Assembly: GCF_016458275.1 (NCBI RefSeq)
Contig: NZ_JAEMHM010000005.1
Coordinates: forward strand, 1 to 64,000
Reading direction: 5' to 3'
DNA: 64,000 nt
Source of the DNA: Geomesophilobacter sediminis
GTDB taxonomy: Bacteria; Desulfobacterota; Desulfuromonadia; Geobacterales; Geobacteraceae
Part shown: piece by piece, positions 25,922 through 35,256 of the stretch
How the letters are laid out: each line of letters opens with the position of its first letter
How positions within the stretch are numbered: position 1 is the first letter of the stretch
Made by a program: the position numbers and the translations under genes
The notes under the pieces: model-generated
What the model was told of the DNA's origin: nothing
Seen by the model: the letters and a program-made list of their open reading frames with translations, nothing else
Database searches by the model: none

Positions 25922-26226
25922 ACGAGGCGAAACCGAGGCGCAAGGCCGACCTCACCGATATCGAACTGGTGCTGGCGCTGTTTCTCAGGGTGGGGTCGAT
26001 CGTGGCTGCGGCGCTGATGGGGCTTGGGCTCGTGGACCTGGTAATCGGCGAGGCCCAGATCGCCCCCAAGGTGATAACGGCGGGGATCCTGGTGCTGATG
26101 TCGACCCCGGTGATGCGGGTCGTGGTGGCAGCGGTGATTTTCGTCAAGGAGGGCGACTGGCGCTTCGCCCTGTTCTCCCTGGTGGTCCTGATCGCGGTGG
26201 CGATTGGGGCAATCGTGGGGCAATGA
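25912..26226 (+). CDS. DUF1634 membrane protein, TauE partner
   Basis: A roughly 104-aa protein with three hydrophobic segments (RVGSIVAAALMGLGLVDLVI, VITAGILVLMSTPVMRVVV, FALFSLVVLIAVAIGAIVG). DUF1634 proteins are repeatedly found directly after TauE/SafE genes, so a complex is likely. The start is one of two adjacent GTG codons (25912 or 25915), overlapping the TauE stop. Confidence 0.85.
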   Translation: MVVNEAKPRRKADLTDIELVLALFLRVGSIVAAALMGLGLVDLVIGEAQIAPKVITAGILVLMSTPVMRVVVAAVIFVKEGDWRFALFSLVVLIAVAIGAIVGQ

Positions 26227-26334
26227 AACAATGAACCTTATACGGGTTCAGAAGTCCATCACTATTTGCATGAGTACTCACCTACGCGGAGACCAGGGCA
26301 CTTCAGCTTTTACTGACTGCTCTTTGCTCTTCGT

Positions 26335-27198
26335 TCATTGAATGAAGTACCTCCCCAGCTCCCTCCGAATAAATCCTTCCTGTTCCAATGCTTGCAGGTT
26401 TTCGTGCAGGCGCTCGGTCTTGCCCCGCAGCAGTTCTTCCAATTCGGCCTCGCTTACTCCGGGTTGGGCCAGCACAGCCTTCAGGATCATGCTCCGCCGC
26501 TCGCGGTTGGAGCCGCGAAACGGTGCCTGCCGCACGTGATGGACGCTCTTGCGGTTCGGATTGCCGTGGGTTCTCTTCAGCATCGCACCGTAATCCATCA
26601 GGGCGTAATACCATTCCCTCGGGTTCGCCGCGTCCAGGGTCTGCGCCACCAACGGCATGATTTCACTGTCCTTCACCCCGGCGCGGTCCTGGAAATAGTG
26701 GTGGATATAAACCGACCGGATGTTGGTCTCGATGAAGGGGGTGGCAATGCCGAAAGCAAAAGCCGCGACGGCGCGGGCGGTGTAGGGACCAATCCCGGGC
26801 AGCGCCTCCATTTCCTCAACCGAGACCGGGAGGGTGCCGCCGTGACGCTGTACGACCGCCTTCGCGCAGTTGTGAAGCGCAACCGCCCGGCGGTTGTAAC
26901 CTAGTCCTTGCCAAAGCGCGAGGACATCGGCCAGCGCCGCATTCCCCAGCGCGGCGAAGTCGGGGAATGCCTGCAGGAAAGCGACGTACTTGTCCCGCAC
27001 CCGGTCGACCTGGGTCTGCTGCAGCATGATCTCCGAAACGAGAATGGCGTAGGGGTCGTAGGTCTCGCGCCAGGGAAGGGAGCGGGCGTGGGTTCGGTAG
27101 TAGTCGTAGACCAGGGAAGGCAATTGACAATGGACAATGGACAATTGACAACGGGAAGCGGTTTTCAGTTCCTCGGTACCTGCGGTATCTTTTTTCAA
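26335..27198 (-). CDS. mutY: MutY-like HhH-GPD DNA glycosylase without Fe-S cluster
   Basis: An approximately 287-aa glycosylase. LPWRETYDPYAILVSEIMLQ carries the catalytic Glu of MutY-type enzymes, and LPGIGPYTARAVAAFAFG is the helix-hairpin-helix and GPD region. The usual catalytic Asp position reads FIETNIRSV, and the four cysteines of the 4Fe-4S loop are absent; instead a winged-helix-like C-terminus follows (PGVSEAELEELLRGKTERLH). This fits the Fe-S-less branch of A/G-specific adenine glycosylases, which remove A opposite oxidised G. The start is uncertain: no ATG suits, TTG at 27198 is used, and a dispersed repeat is translated near the N-terminus. Convergent with the DUF1634 gene. Confidence 0.75.
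   Translation of the reverse strand: MKKDTAGTEELKTASRCQLSIVHCQLPSLVYDYYRTHARSLPWRETYDPYAILVSEIMLQQTQVDRVRDKYVAFLQAFPDFAALGNAALADVLALWQGLGYNRRAVALHNCAKAVVQRHGGTLPVSVEEMEALPGIGPYTARAVAAFAFGIATPFIETNIRSVYIHHYFQDRAGVKDSEIMPLVAQTLDAANPREWYYALMDYGAMLKRTHGNPNRKSVHHVRQAPFRGSNRERRSMILKAVLAQPGVSEAELEELLRGKTERLHENLQALEQEGFIRRELGRYFIQ
27120..27153. repeat. Dispersed gacaatgg repeat, copy 2 (inside mutY 5' end)
   Basis: caattgacaatggacaatgg continued by acaattgacaac. It is translated as QLSIVHCQL if the upstream start of the glycosylase gene is used. Confidence 0.8.
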
Positions 27199-27261
27199 GT
27201 TCAACCTCGTTGCCTTTCTTTTGATGCATTCCAGCCCGACGTTGCCGAACTGCCGGTCAAC

Positions 27262-27511
27262 ACCGGTAGGAGCGACATTCCTGTCGCGATCAGCTTTCGT
27301 CAATCGCGCTCGGAAGGGCGCTCCCACCGGATCAGGCCCCACTCCCCCGAAGGAGACCGGTCCCCTATGGAGCACCGGGCAATCGCGGCAGGAATGCCGC
27401 TCCTACAGGGGTGCCCCCCCGATTGCAGATAACTGCCGGAGTCCCTGGAGCGCCGTCCGGCAACATGAGTTTTTCGTTGTCCATTGTCAATTGTCCATTG
27501 TCAATTGCCTT
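27262..27511. repeat. Composite repeat region between mutY and the DUF606 gene
   Basis: No gene is supported between 27199 and 27500. Two inverted elements of a ggagcgacattcctgtcgcg type are near 27264-27290 and 27385-27408; a third gacaatgg-type repeat is at 27476-27511, directly at the end of the DUF606 gene. Similar ggagcg elements occur near 56590 and 56668. Confidence 0.7.
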
Positions 27512-27938
27512 TGATCAGCGCCGCCCCCGCCAGAAGCAGCAGCGCCCCGATCACCCGCTTCGCGTCGACCGGCACAACCCGCATCCCGAAGGCGCCGACC
27601 TGGTCGAGGGCGATGCCGGTGATCAACTGCGCCGCGATCACCGCGGACATAGCCGCCGCGGTCCCGATCCGCGGCACGACCACGATCGTCGCGGTGACAA
27701 AGGTCGCCCCGAGCAGTCCCCCGGTCCATTCCCACCAGGTCGCATCCACGAGACCGCGGAAACTCCCCTTCCCGGTCAGCAGCACGAGCACCAACAGGGC
27801 CAGGGTCCCTACGGCAAACGAGATGCAGGAACTTTCCAGCACGCCGACCCGCTGGGCCAGGCGCGCGTTGATCGACGGCTGAACGGCAATGGTGATTCCG
27901 GCGCAAAACATCGTCAGAAAGAAAAATAGATTGGTCAT
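27501..27938 (-). CDS. DUF606/YdcZ-family small membrane transporter
   Basis: A 145-aa protein with five hydrophobic helices; AGITIAVQPSINARLAQRVG and FVTATIVVVPRIGTAAAM are typical of the YdcZ branch of the drug/metabolite transporter superfamily. It resides in the inner membrane; the substrate is unknown. The start at MTNLFFFL is chosen because GAGG lies 8 nt upstream and the longer frame adds a non-hydrophobic tail. The gene is monocistronic. Confidence 0.8.
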   Translation of the reverse strand: MTNLFFFLTMFCAGITIAVQPSINARLAQRVGVLESSCISFAVGTLALLVLVLLTGKGSFRGLVDATWWEWTGGLLGATFVTATIVVVPRIGTAAAMSAVIAAQLITGIALDQVGAFGMRVVPVDAKRVIGALLLLAGAALIKGN

Positions 27939-28128
27939 TTTGGGAAGCCTCACTGTACTAACCGGGCCCGGAGCAGGCATCACTTCGGCATCCTTCTGCA
28001 TTGGCAACGAAATGCGTTTTTGTTTTTACAAGCAATAATGAGTTCTGTATAATAGCGCCCTTTGATGGCCAACAGCTGCATCGGCTATTTGGGGAGCTAT
28101 CCCACTACCATAACCCAAGGAGGATCAG

Positions 28129-28821
28129 ATGAAGAAGAGTTTCCTGAGCAGGATTGCGGCAAGCGCGGTCGTTTTGGCAGCAACCGTGGGACTGGCCATC
28201 GCCTCGTCCGGCGGGGCCGGCATGAGCGCCGACGAGGCGCTGCAGAAACTTCTGGACGGCAACAAACGCTATGTCGAGAACAAGCTCGGCGCCTGCGCGG
28301 CGACCGACACCGCCGCCCGGGAAAAGCTCGCCAAGACCCAGCACCCTTATGCCATCATCCTCTCCTGCTCCGATTCCCGCGTCCCGCCCGAGCTCATCTT
28401 CGACAAATCGCTCGGTGAGATCTTCGTGGTCCGCGTCGCCGGCAACGTCAGCGATCCGGTCATCATCGGCAGCATCGAGTACGCCGCCGAGCACCTCGGC
28501 TCGCCGCTCATCATGGTCCTGGGCCACGAGCGCTGCGGCGCGGTAACCGCCGCCGTCGACAACTACGGCAAGGTCGTCGAAGGAAACATCGGCGCCATCG
28601 TGAGGGAGCTCCAGCCCGCGGTGAAAAAGGCGAAGGCGATGCGCCGCAACGCGGACAAGGCCGACCTCGTTGAGGAGTGCGTCACCATCAACGCCAAGCA
28701 GGTGGCCCAGAAGCTGACCAAGCGTTCCAAGGTGCTGGCCGAACTGGTCAAGGAAGGCAAGCTCAAGATCGTCTCCGCCAAGTACGACCTGGATGACGGC
28801 AAGGTCGAACTCATCAAATAG
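28129..28821 (+). CDS. Periplasmic beta-class carbonic anhydrase
   Basis: A 230-aa zinc enzyme. An N-terminal signal peptide (SRIAASAVVLAATVGLAIA) directs export. The zinc ligands are in CSDSRVPPE (Cys, with the Asp-Arg dyad) and GHERCGAV (His and Cys), giving a complete beta-CA site. It interconverts CO2 and bicarbonate, here in the periplasm. AAGGAGG precedes the ATG. A strong terminator follows. A signal peptide on this class is less common than a cytoplasmic form. Confidence 0.92.
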   Translation: MKKSFLSRIAASAVVLAATVGLAIASSGGAGMSADEALQKLLDGNKRYVENKLGACAATDTAAREKLAKTQHPYAIILSCSDSRVPPELIFDKSLGEIFVVRVAGNVSDPVIIGSIEYAAEHLGSPLIMVLGHERCGAVTAAVDNYGKVVEGNIGAIVRELQPAVKKAKAMRRNADKADLVEECVTINAKQVAQKLTKRSKVLAELVKEGKLKIVSAKYDLDDGKVELIK

Positions 28822-28850
28822 ACAGGTTTCCTACGGGAACATATAAAAAG

Positions 28851-28875
28851 GGGGTGCTGGCTGAGCCGGCACCCC
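28851..28875 (+). terminator. Terminator of the carbonic anhydrase gene
   Basis: GGGGTGCTGGC / GCCGGCACCCC (one wobble) is followed by eight T residues. It also lies at the end of the minus-strand nitroreductase gene and has an A-tract on that side. Confidence 0.9.
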
Positions 28876-28899
28876 TTTTTTTTGCGGGTCTCGCCGACG

Positions 28900-29436
28900 T
28901 TATTCCTGCCAGGGGTCGGAAAAGCGGTTCCGTTTCACCTTGTGGTAATCCAGTTCGCTGGCCGGAACCGGCTCCCGTGCGATCGAGGGGTGGCCGATGG
29001 CGATGATGCACTCGACCTGCACCGGCTCGGGGATGCCGAGCAGATCGCGGATGTAGTTGTCCGCGGTGGAGTTTTCGTCGTGACGGCGTTGCCGGATCTG
29101 AATCCAGCAGCTTCCCAGACCGAGCGACTGGGCCACCGTCTGGACCAGGATCGCCGCAATGGAGCAGTCCTCGGTCCAGACGTCGGAAACCCGCGGGTCG
29201 CCGCAGATGACGATCCCCAGGGGCGCACGGCGCAGAAACGACGAGCCGTGCTCCTTGGATTCCGAGAGTTTCCCCAGAAGGTCCCGGTCCTCCACGACGA
29301 TGAAGCTCCACGGCTTGAGATTGCGCGAGGTCGGAGCCCTGAGCAGCGCCTCGACCAGGGTCCGGACCATCTCCGGCTCAATGGAATCGGTAGTGTAACT
29401 GCGGATACTTCGCCGCTTGCGCAACAGTTCGATCAT
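28900..29436 (-). CDS. Nitroreductase-family flavoprotein
   Basis: A 178-aa FMN-dependent nitroreductase. The N-terminal RRSIRSYTTDSIEPEMV and APTSRNLKPWSFIVV motifs bind FMN, and GLGSCWIQIR is the usual central helix. These enzymes reduce nitro groups, quinones or flavins with NAD(P)H in the cytoplasm. The start at MIELLRKR follows AAGGAGC; longer frames lack family similarity. A trailing KVKRNRFSDPWQE is normal for the group. It stands alone, convergent with the carbonic anhydrase gene. Confidence 0.88.
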   Translation of the reverse strand: MIELLRKRRSIRSYTTDSIEPEMVRTLVEALLRAPTSRNLKPWSFIVVEDRDLLGKLSESKEHGSSFLRRAPLGIVICGDPRVSDVWTEDCSIAAILVQTVAQSLGLGSCWIQIRQRRHDENSTADNYIRDLLGIPEPVQVECIIAIGHPSIAREPVPASELDYHKVKRNRFSDPWQE

Positions 29437-29638
29437 CTTCAGATGCTCCTTTTCTGGTAATTCCTTCCGTCCTTCACCCTTCAAACGAGGCACCCCTTTC
29501 CGGTCAGCGCCCGGCTTACGCGTCGCAGCCCCCATCGCCACTGCGCCCCTTCGTCCCGGAAGGGAAACAGGACCTCGTCCGCAGGCGGCTAGTAATAGCA
29601 AAACCGGCGCCGATGATCAAGTGCAGCGACCGTCCCGG

Positions 29639-30088
29639 TCAGGGGCGTTGGCAGCAGCGCTTGACGCAGCCGTCCCCCTCCAGCGTGACGCAGCAGATCA
29701 TGTCAACCGCGCTGCAGTTGAATTCATCGTTGGCGGTGCAGGCGCATTCGGCCGGTTTGGACCGGGTCGGTGCGGGAGGCGGCTCGTTGCAGGTCAGGTC
29801 GAGCCCCTCCCAGGTGCCGTTGCTGCAACGAAACTGGAATCCGGACTGGCACGCGAGCGCACCGTCGGAAAAGTTGGTGCCGCCGTAAACGCAGTCTGAG
29901 ACAGCGTGCGCCGCTGGAACCGGAAGCAGCGTCAGCCAAAGGACCGCCGCAAGAAGCGCCCCCCTAGCCCGCATGCGGGGGTGACCGGCTTCGGAGCGGA
30001 CCGTGCGCAGGCGCCTTTGCCCCCTCCCCTCTTTCCCGCCGTGCCGCATCTCATCTTGCCGCAGGACCACCGGACTCTTGATCGTCAT
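29639..30088 (-). CDS. Cysteine-rich exported protein
   Basis: A 149-aa protein of unknown function. GGAGGGTGACCCT before MTIKSP sets the start. A hydrophobic segment (ALLAAVLWLTLLPVPAAHA) with a signal-peptidase site follows a basic stretch, an unusually long n-region. The mature part has twelve or so cysteines, including SDCVYGGTNFSDGALACQ and a C-terminal MICCVTLEGDGCVKRCCQ, suggesting disulfide bonds or metal binding. A shorter start just before the hydrophobic segment has no ribosome site. Confidence 0.65.
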   Translation of the reverse strand: MTIKSPVVLRQDEMRHGGKEGRGQRRLRTVRSEAGHPRMRARGALLAAVLWLTLLPVPAAHAVSDCVYGGTNFSDGALACQSGFQFRCSNGTWEGLDLTCNEPPPAPTRSKPAECACTANDEFNCSAVDMICCVTLEGDGCVKRCCQRP

Positions 30089-30169
30089 AGGGTCACCCTC
30101 CATCGGATTGTGGGTTTGGCAACAAAAACCACATGATTCTAGCGGTGGCCCGAGGGAATGCAATCGACG

Positions 30170-30410
30170 CATGAGGGATGCCCTGCTGTTGGGAACGAAG
30201 CTGGAGCTTCCCAGACGAAGTACGTTCCCAAGGTGGACCTTGGGAACGAGCAAGGTGGGGTGTCACTGGTGCCCAGGCTTGGGGACTTCCTCGCGCCTCA
30301 AGCTCCAAAACTCCTCGTGGCCAAGCTCCAAAACTCCCCGCGCCCAGGCTCCTGCTTGGGCATGCCGCCGGCGGGCCCGGCTCCCGCTTGCTAACCGGTG
30401 CCGGCAGGCG
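30170..30410. repeat. Structured intergenic repeat region
   Basis: The area holds GTTCCCAAGG / CCTTGGGAAC (30224-30247), a second hairpin gggaacgaagctggagcttccc nearby, and aagctccaaaactcc repeated twice (about 30300-30335). No gene is supported from 30089 to 30618. The elements look like a non-autonomous dispersed repeat. Confidence 0.6.
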
Positions 30411-30618
30411 CGGCACAATCTCAGAAAAAGCTTATGAACTTGAAAGGTTAGCGAAGCAAAAGTTCAACTATTCTTCCACAATTGGTCCGCAATTTACGGA
30501 TACCCTGATGATGAGGGACCTGAGCCTCAAAGCAGCGAGGTTCTGCTTGACGCCCCTTCCCATAAGGGCGGAATATAGGTATGAAGGCCGAAGTAATAGG
30601 CAAGTTGGGGGCACCGAG

Positions 30619-30945
30619 ATGAAAAAGACGAGACACATCCTGTTCGCGGTTTTGGCGCTGCTTCTGGTCGGGGCGCTCCCGGCGTACGCCCGCGGCGGAG
30701 CCCACGTCGGGATCTGGTTCGGGCCGGTCTGGGGACCGTTCTATCCCTACCCGTATTACTACGCCCCGCCTCCGGTCATCGTGCACGAGGAGCCTCAGCC
30801 ACCGATCTTCATCGAGCCGCCTCAGGCCGAAGAGCAGCACTACTGGTACTATTGCACCAACCCCAAGGGGTACTACCCCTACGTCAAGGAGTGCCCGGAC
30901 GGCTGGACCACGGTCTCGCCGCGGCCTCCGGAAAGGAAGGAGTGA
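30619..30945 (+). CDS. Tyr/Pro-rich exported protein
   Basis: A 108-aa protein with signal peptide HILFAVLALLLVGALPAYA. The mature chain is rich in Tyr and Pro (YPYPYYYAPPPVIVHEEP) and ends with YYCTNPKGYYPYVKECPDGW, a two-cysteine pattern common in small envelope proteins of Proteobacteria. Function is unknown. GGGGGCACC precedes the ATG weakly. It is followed 7 bp later by the glycine-zipper lipoprotein, so the two are one operon, probably for envelope structure. Confidence 0.75.
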   Translation: MKKTRHILFAVLALLLVGALPAYARGGAHVGIWFGPVWGPFYPYPYYYAPPPVIVHEEPQPPIFIEPPQAEEQHYWYYCTNPKGYYPYVKECPDGWTTVSPRPPERKE

Positions 30946-30952
30946 CTGACTT

Positions 30953-31480
30953 ATGATGCGGATCATTCCGGCATTTCTGCTGGTCATGCTGGTCGCCGGC
31001 TGCGAGACGCTCCCCACGGGACCAAGCGTGCTGGTGCTGCCGAGCCGGGGCAAACCGTTCGACCAGTTCCAGCGTGAGGACGCGGCCTGCCGCCAGTGGG
31101 CGGGCGAGCGGCTGGGTAACTCGCCGCAGCAGGCTGCGGATCAAAACGTAGCCCGCGGGGCGGTCACCGGTACCGCGGTCGGGGCCGGGATCGGGGCACT
31201 TTTGGGAGCCGCCAGCGGTCATCCCGGCGCCGGGGCGGCATTCGGTGCGGGTTCCGGTCTTCTGGTCGGAAGCGTCGCCGGAGCCGACTCCGGGCACTAT
31301 TCCGGCCGCGAGGCCCAGCGCCGCTACGACAACACCTACCTCCAGTGCATGTATGCCTATGGAAACCAGATCCCCGGCACGATGCGCAGCCGGCGCCCGG
31401 TGCGGAGCGATTCCTACTACCCGCCCCCGCCCCCCGAATCGGACATGTACCCTCCCCCCAACGAACCACCACCTCGCTGA
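30953..31480 (+). CDS. Glycine-zipper lipoprotein
   Basis: A 175-aa lipoprotein. RIIPAFLLVMLVAGCETLP contains the lipobox cysteine. The central segment ARGAVTGTAVGAGIGALLGA with further glycine repeats is a glycine-zipper motif that packs helices in or on membranes. The C-terminus is proline-rich and disordered. GGAAGGAG overlaps the previous stop and provides the ribosome site. Outer-membrane attachment is inferred. Confidence 0.85.
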   Translation: MMRIIPAFLLVMLVAGCETLPTGPSVLVLPSRGKPFDQFQREDAACRQWAGERLGNSPQQAADQNVARGAVTGTAVGAGIGALLGAASGHPGAGAAFGAGSGLLVGSVAGADSGHYSGREAQRRYDNTYLQCMYAYGNQIPGTMRSRRPVRSDSYYPPPPPESDMYPPPNEPPPR

Positions 31481-31490
31481 CATAAAAAAA

Positions 31491-31516
31491 GGCCCCGGCG
31501 CGCAAGCTCCGGGGCC
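31491..31516. terminator. Bidirectional terminator
   Basis: GGCCCCGG / CCGGGGCC with an A-tract on the left and T-tract on the right. It serves the lipoprotein gene and the chemoreceptor gene that converge here. Confidence 0.9.
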
Positions 31517-31540
31517 TTTTTTTTCAATTGATGCGCGCCG

Positions 31541-32719
31541 TCACACCGAGAAGCGTCCGGCCAGGTTCTTGAGCTCGTCGGCCGAGGAGGCGAGGTCGGA
31601 GGCGGCGTTGCCGGTGTTCTGGGCGCCGGAGGAGACGTTCTCGATCACCTCGTTGATGGAACGGATGTTGTGGCTCACCCCGGCGGTGGTGGCCGCCTGT
31701 TCCTCGACGGCGGTGGCTACCTGCGAGACGGCGTCGGTCAGCACCTCGATCTGGGTCCGGATCTCGGAGATGGCCTGGCTGGAGAGCTGGACGCCGCGTT
31801 CTCCGTTTTTCACGCTCTCGGAACTCTGCCCCATGGAGTCGATGACGTTTTTCACGTCCCCCTGGAGCACGCCGATGATGCGCTGGATCTCGCGGGTCGC
31901 CTTGGTGGTCCGCTCGGCGAGGCTGCGCACCTCGTCGGCTACGACCGCAAAGCCGCGCCCCTGCTCGCCGGCACGCGCCGCCTCGATGGCCGCATTGAGC
32001 GCCAGCAGATTGGTCTGGTCGGCGATGTCCTCGATGGTATCCACGATCTCGCCGATCTGCTCCGAGTTGTGCCCCAGCGACTGAACCGCAGAGGTGGTGT
32101 CGGTGACCATCTTGTCGATCTCCGCCATCATCTGGGACATCGCCGAAATGGTCCGTTCCCCTTCGACGGTGCTCCCCTTGGTTTCGGACGCCTTCTGCGC
32201 CATGACCTGGCAGTTGTGGGCGATATCGGCGCTGACCGAGGAGAGTTCCCCGACCGCCTGTACCGCGGAGCCGGTCTGTCCCACCGCCGCGCGGACCCCG
32301 GCGGCCATGGCGTCCGACGTCTGGCGCAGGGCGGAGGAAGCCTGGTTGAGCCCGGAGGAGGTCGATTGGATGCTCTGGATCATGGTCCGCATGCTCTGCT
32401 GCAGTTCCGCGATGGTCTTGATGATCAGGCTGATCTCGTTGTTGCGCTTGGCGGAGATGTTTTCGGTCAGATTCCCCTGCGCCATGGTCTGCAGGTACTT
32501 GATGACCCGGTCGATCGAACTGCCGATCCCCCAGATGTTGAGCATCCCGAAGAAGAGGCCGGCGCCGGTGAACACGGCGAGCGATCCCCACCGGATCAGC
32601 ATCGAATTGGACTGCCCGAAAATGGACGAAAGGACCATGCAGACCGTGTAGCAGGCACACAAAAGGGCGATGCGCGCCTTGATGGAGAGGCGAAGGTAGA
32701 GATCCTGTAAAAAGTACAT
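31541..32719 (-). CDS. Methyl-accepting chemotaxis protein
   Basis: A 392-aa chemoreceptor with two N-terminal membrane segments ([19 protein letters not shown] and [19 protein letters not shown]) and almost no periplasmic sensor, a HAMP region ([20 protein letters not shown]), and a long cytoplasmic signalling coiled coil whose tip reads [20 protein letters not shown]. It couples to CheA/CheW; with no periplasmic domain, it may sense an intracellular or membrane state. There is no C-terminal CheR pentapeptide. The gene is divergent from a GAF/HD-GYP gene. Confidence 0.92.
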   Translation of the reverse strand: MYFLQDLYLRLSIKARIALLCACYTVCMVLSSIFGQSNSMLIRWGSLAVFTGAGLFFGMLNIWGIGSSIDRVIKYLQTMAQGNLTENISAKRNNEISLIIKTIAELQQSMRTMIQSIQSTSSGLNQASSALRQTSDAMAAGVRAAVGQTGSAVQAVGELSSVSADIAHNCQVMAQKASETKGSTVEGERTISAMSQMMAEIDKMVTDTTSAVQSLGHNSEQIGEIVDTIEDIADQTNLLALNAAIEAARAGEQGRGFAVVADEVRSLAERTTKATREIQRIIGVLQGDVKNVIDSMGQSSESVKNGERGVQLSSQAISEIRTQIEVLTDAVSQVATAVEEQAATTAGVSHNIRSINEVIENVSSGAQNTGNAASDLASSADELKNLAGRFSV

Positions 32720-33138
32720 GCTGCGTATCCTCCTATTAAGGGGGGCGCGGTGCGCCTCGCACGATTTTGGACTGCTGTTTTACGGTCGGCGCCGAAGGCG
32801 AGATCGATTTCCAGCGGAGCCGAGACTTTACCGATACCTATCGACACTTTTACCAATAACTTCAGTGAAAATGTGACATTGGAAGAATTTTTTGGGCGAG
32901 GACAGTCAATAAAACGCCCAATGTCACAATTGGTCACACTATTGTCTCTATCTCACCAGCAGCAAACCTTCTACTTCAACCGGCGGCTCTGCCTCAAACG
33001 TGGTAACCTGGTCGCAACCGGCGACAGATCCTCCGGCACCGCCCCGCGATACATTAAATTTATCAAATCTTCCAATTCTAACTGTATAAGTTGCGGTTCT
33101 ATGAGCTCTTTTTTTTGGGGTTGTGGTAGGATGAAGCC
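32720..33138. other. Divergent intergenic region
   Basis: No gene is supported between the chemoreceptor and the HD-GYP gene. The right part (33040-33110) is AT-rich and likely holds the plus-strand promoter. A run of eight T and GGGG just before the HD-GYP start leaves only GTAGGA as ribosome site. Confidence 0.4.
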
Positions 33139-34821
33139 ATGATTGCGAGCTACGGAGCATACCAGGAAGGTTTTGAGAAACTCACCGGGCTCACCGCCGA
33201 GGAAGAGGTGCTCAAGGGATTGAGTTCCTTGGTGAAAAAAACGGTGCGTGCCCAGTGGACGGTTGTCTATTTCCGCAACAAAGACCGGCAGGGCTTCGGC
33301 CCGGCCCGCACCAGCGGGCTGCCGTTGCGTTATCTCCATCTTTTCCAGCAGCTGCCCCTCCCCCCCGAAAAGATCCCCCTGATGAAGACCCTCTTGAAGC
33401 GCAAGAAGCACCTCTTATTCCAGGATCCGGCCGACCTCGAACTGATCCCCCCGAAGCTGGGGACGCTCCTGGCACGGCACATCCTGCTGGCGGTGCCGAT
33501 GATGGTGCGCAACCAGGTCGCCGGGGTGGTCTTCGTGGCGCGCGCTGCCGGGGAGCCGGCCTTCAGCCACGAGGAGATCCAGCTGGTGCGCTCGATGGCG
33601 TCCCACGCCGGGCTGGTCACCAGCCATATCAGGCTCTTCGACGACACCCTCGAGATGGCCGAGGCGATGGCGCGGCACTCCGACGTCATCTCCACCCTGG
33701 ACGAGATCAACAAGGCGATCTCCTCCTCGCTGAGCCGGGACAAGATCGTGGAGACCGCCGTGGACCGGATCGGCTGGATCATCCAGTGCGACTTCATGGC
33801 GGTGCTGGTGAAGGGACCGGAGGACCTGGTGGTACAGGTGGCGCGGTCGCGCGGCCTCAACGTTCCCGCCCCGTTCACGCCGGGAGGCCACATCACCGGG
33901 CGCAACCTCGCCCACGGGGCCTTTTCCGACGGTCAAAGCCGGCACCTGCCGCTGCTTTCCGGCTCGAAGAACCTGGGGGTAGCCGACCGGATCCTGCGGG
34001 AGGCGGGGCTGGAGTCGCTTCTCGCGGTACCTTTGACCAGCAAGGAAGATTCCAAGGGGGTCCTGCTCCTGGGCCGCACTCTGCCCGGGATGTTCAGCAT
34101 GGAGGACACCTTCGCCATGGAAAAGGTGGCGGCGCAGATGGCGGTCGCCCTGGAGAACGCCCGGCTCTACGACGAGATGCGCGACCTTTTCATCGCCACC
34201 ATCGCCACCCTCTCCAACGCCATGGACGCCAAGTCCCCCTGGACCAAGGGGCACTCGGAGCGGGTCATGCACCTGGGGGTCGGGATCGCCCGGGAGATGG
34301 GGCTGGACGAGGACCTGGTCGAGCGGGTGCGTTTGGGGGGCCTCCTGCATGATATCGGCAAGATCGGGGTGATCGAGAGCCTTTTGGACAAGCCGGAGCG
34401 GCTGAGCAGCGAAGAGGCGTCGCCGATGCGGCTGCATCCGGAAATGGGGGTCGAGATCCTGAGGCCGATCGAAAAGCTGAGCGCCGTCCTGCCAGGCATC
34501 CTGCACCACCACGAACGCTTCGATGGCGACGGCTATCCCGCCGGGCTGCGCGGCGAGGAGATCCCCCTGGAGGCGCGCATCATCACGGTCGCGGACTCTT
34601 TCGATGCCATCGTCTCCACCCGCCCCTACAAAAAGGCGGTGACCGCTACCGAGGCGCTCGAGGAACTGTTCCGGCACGCGGGCAAGCAGTTCGATCCGGT
34701 CGCCGTGCAGGCGCTGGCCCGCTACCTGCGCCGGGAAGGGAGGGGAGCGGAGCGCAAGGAGCGACCGGCCCTCTCGGTGGGGCAGTCGCCTCACCGCGCC
34801 CAAGCCGGACGACGCCTATAA
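33139..34821 (+). CDS. GAF-GAF-HD-GYP protein (c-di-GMP phosphodiesterase-like)
   Basis: A 560-aa cytoplasmic protein. Residues about 20-165 and 190-345 look like two GAF sensor domains, and 350-540 is an HD-GYP domain with the metal pair in LLHDIGKIG (403-410) and the signature HHERFDGDGYP (about 457-467). HD-GYP enzymes hydrolyse c-di-GMP. Both the HD and GYP signatures are intact, so activity is likely. The C-terminal 25 residues are a disordered basic tail. The ligand of the GAF domains cannot be read from sequence. Confidence 0.9.
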   Translation: MIASYGAYQEGFEKLTGLTAEEEVLKGLSSLVKKTVRAQWTVVYFRNKDRQGFGPARTSGLPLRYLHLFQQLPLPPEKIPLMKTLLKRKKHLLFQDPADLELIPPKLGTLLARHILLAVPMMVRNQVAGVVFVARAAGEPAFSHEEIQLVRSMASHAGLVTSHIRLFDDTLEMAEAMARHSDVISTLDEINKAISSSLSRDKIVETAVDRIGWIIQCDFMAVLVKGPEDLVVQVARSRGLNVPAPFTPGGHITGRNLAHGAFSDGQSRHLPLLSGSKNLGVADRILREAGLESLLAVPLTSKEDSKGVLLLGRTLPGMFSMEDTFAMEKVAAQMAVALENARLYDEMRDLFIATIATLSNAMDAKSPWTKGHSERVMHLGVGIAREMGLDEDLVERVRLGGLLHDIGKIGVIESLLDKPERLSSEEASPMRLHPEMGVEILRPIEKLSAVLPGILHHHERFDGDGYPAGLRGEEIPLEARIITVADSFDAIVSTRPYKKAVTATEALEELFRHAGKQFDPVAVQALARYLRREGRGAERKERPALSVGQSPHRAQAGRRL

Positions 34822-35031
34822 CAACGGCAGCATCGCGTCACCCAGCCCCATCAGGTCCCTCCCTGCTGGGGGGGACCTTCCACCCCGTGCCTTGAGGCGC
34901 CCGCCTCAACGGAGAAGCCACCTCCTTCCCCCCTGATCCGATTTTCACCATACCCACCGTTGACATATATAAATTAAAAGTCTATCATTCATCCGTCCAT
35001 TAATGCTTATTGTCCTCATGAGGTTCTTACC

Positions 35032-35256
35032 ATGGCCGGATGCGACCTAGCTTCTTCCTGCTGGTTTTTTCAGGAGCTCATGCCCGAACTCCCCGCCACT
35101 TCCCGCTACATCAAGAAACATTACTGTCTCAGGCATTACGGCGAATGCGTCCGTTACCAGCTGCACAAGCAGATGCAGCCTGAACCGCAGTCTCAGCCCG
35201 CGCTCGACCCGGCCATCACCGCACCGGTTTGCGAGCACCTCGCGCAATTCAATTGA
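35032..35256 (+). CDS. Small Cys-containing protein
   Basis: A 74-aa protein whose N-terminal half reads ASSCWFFQELMPELPATSRY then CLRHYGECVRYQLHK. The spacing of cysteines (C-W-F-F, C-L-R, C-V-R) recurs in a short protein family I associate with Geobacter genomes and may bind metal; function unknown. The start has GAGG 8 nt upstream. It precedes the SAP-like gene by about 115 bp. Confidence 0.6.
   Translation: MAGCDLASSCWFFQELMPELPATSRYIKKHYCLRHYGECVRYQLHKQMQPEPQSQPALDPAITAPVCEHLAQFN

Noticed and set aside
31670-32710. Long plus-strand frame opposite the chemoreceptor
   Set aside because: Antisense shadow with no recognisable protein features; the chemoreceptor is unambiguous.
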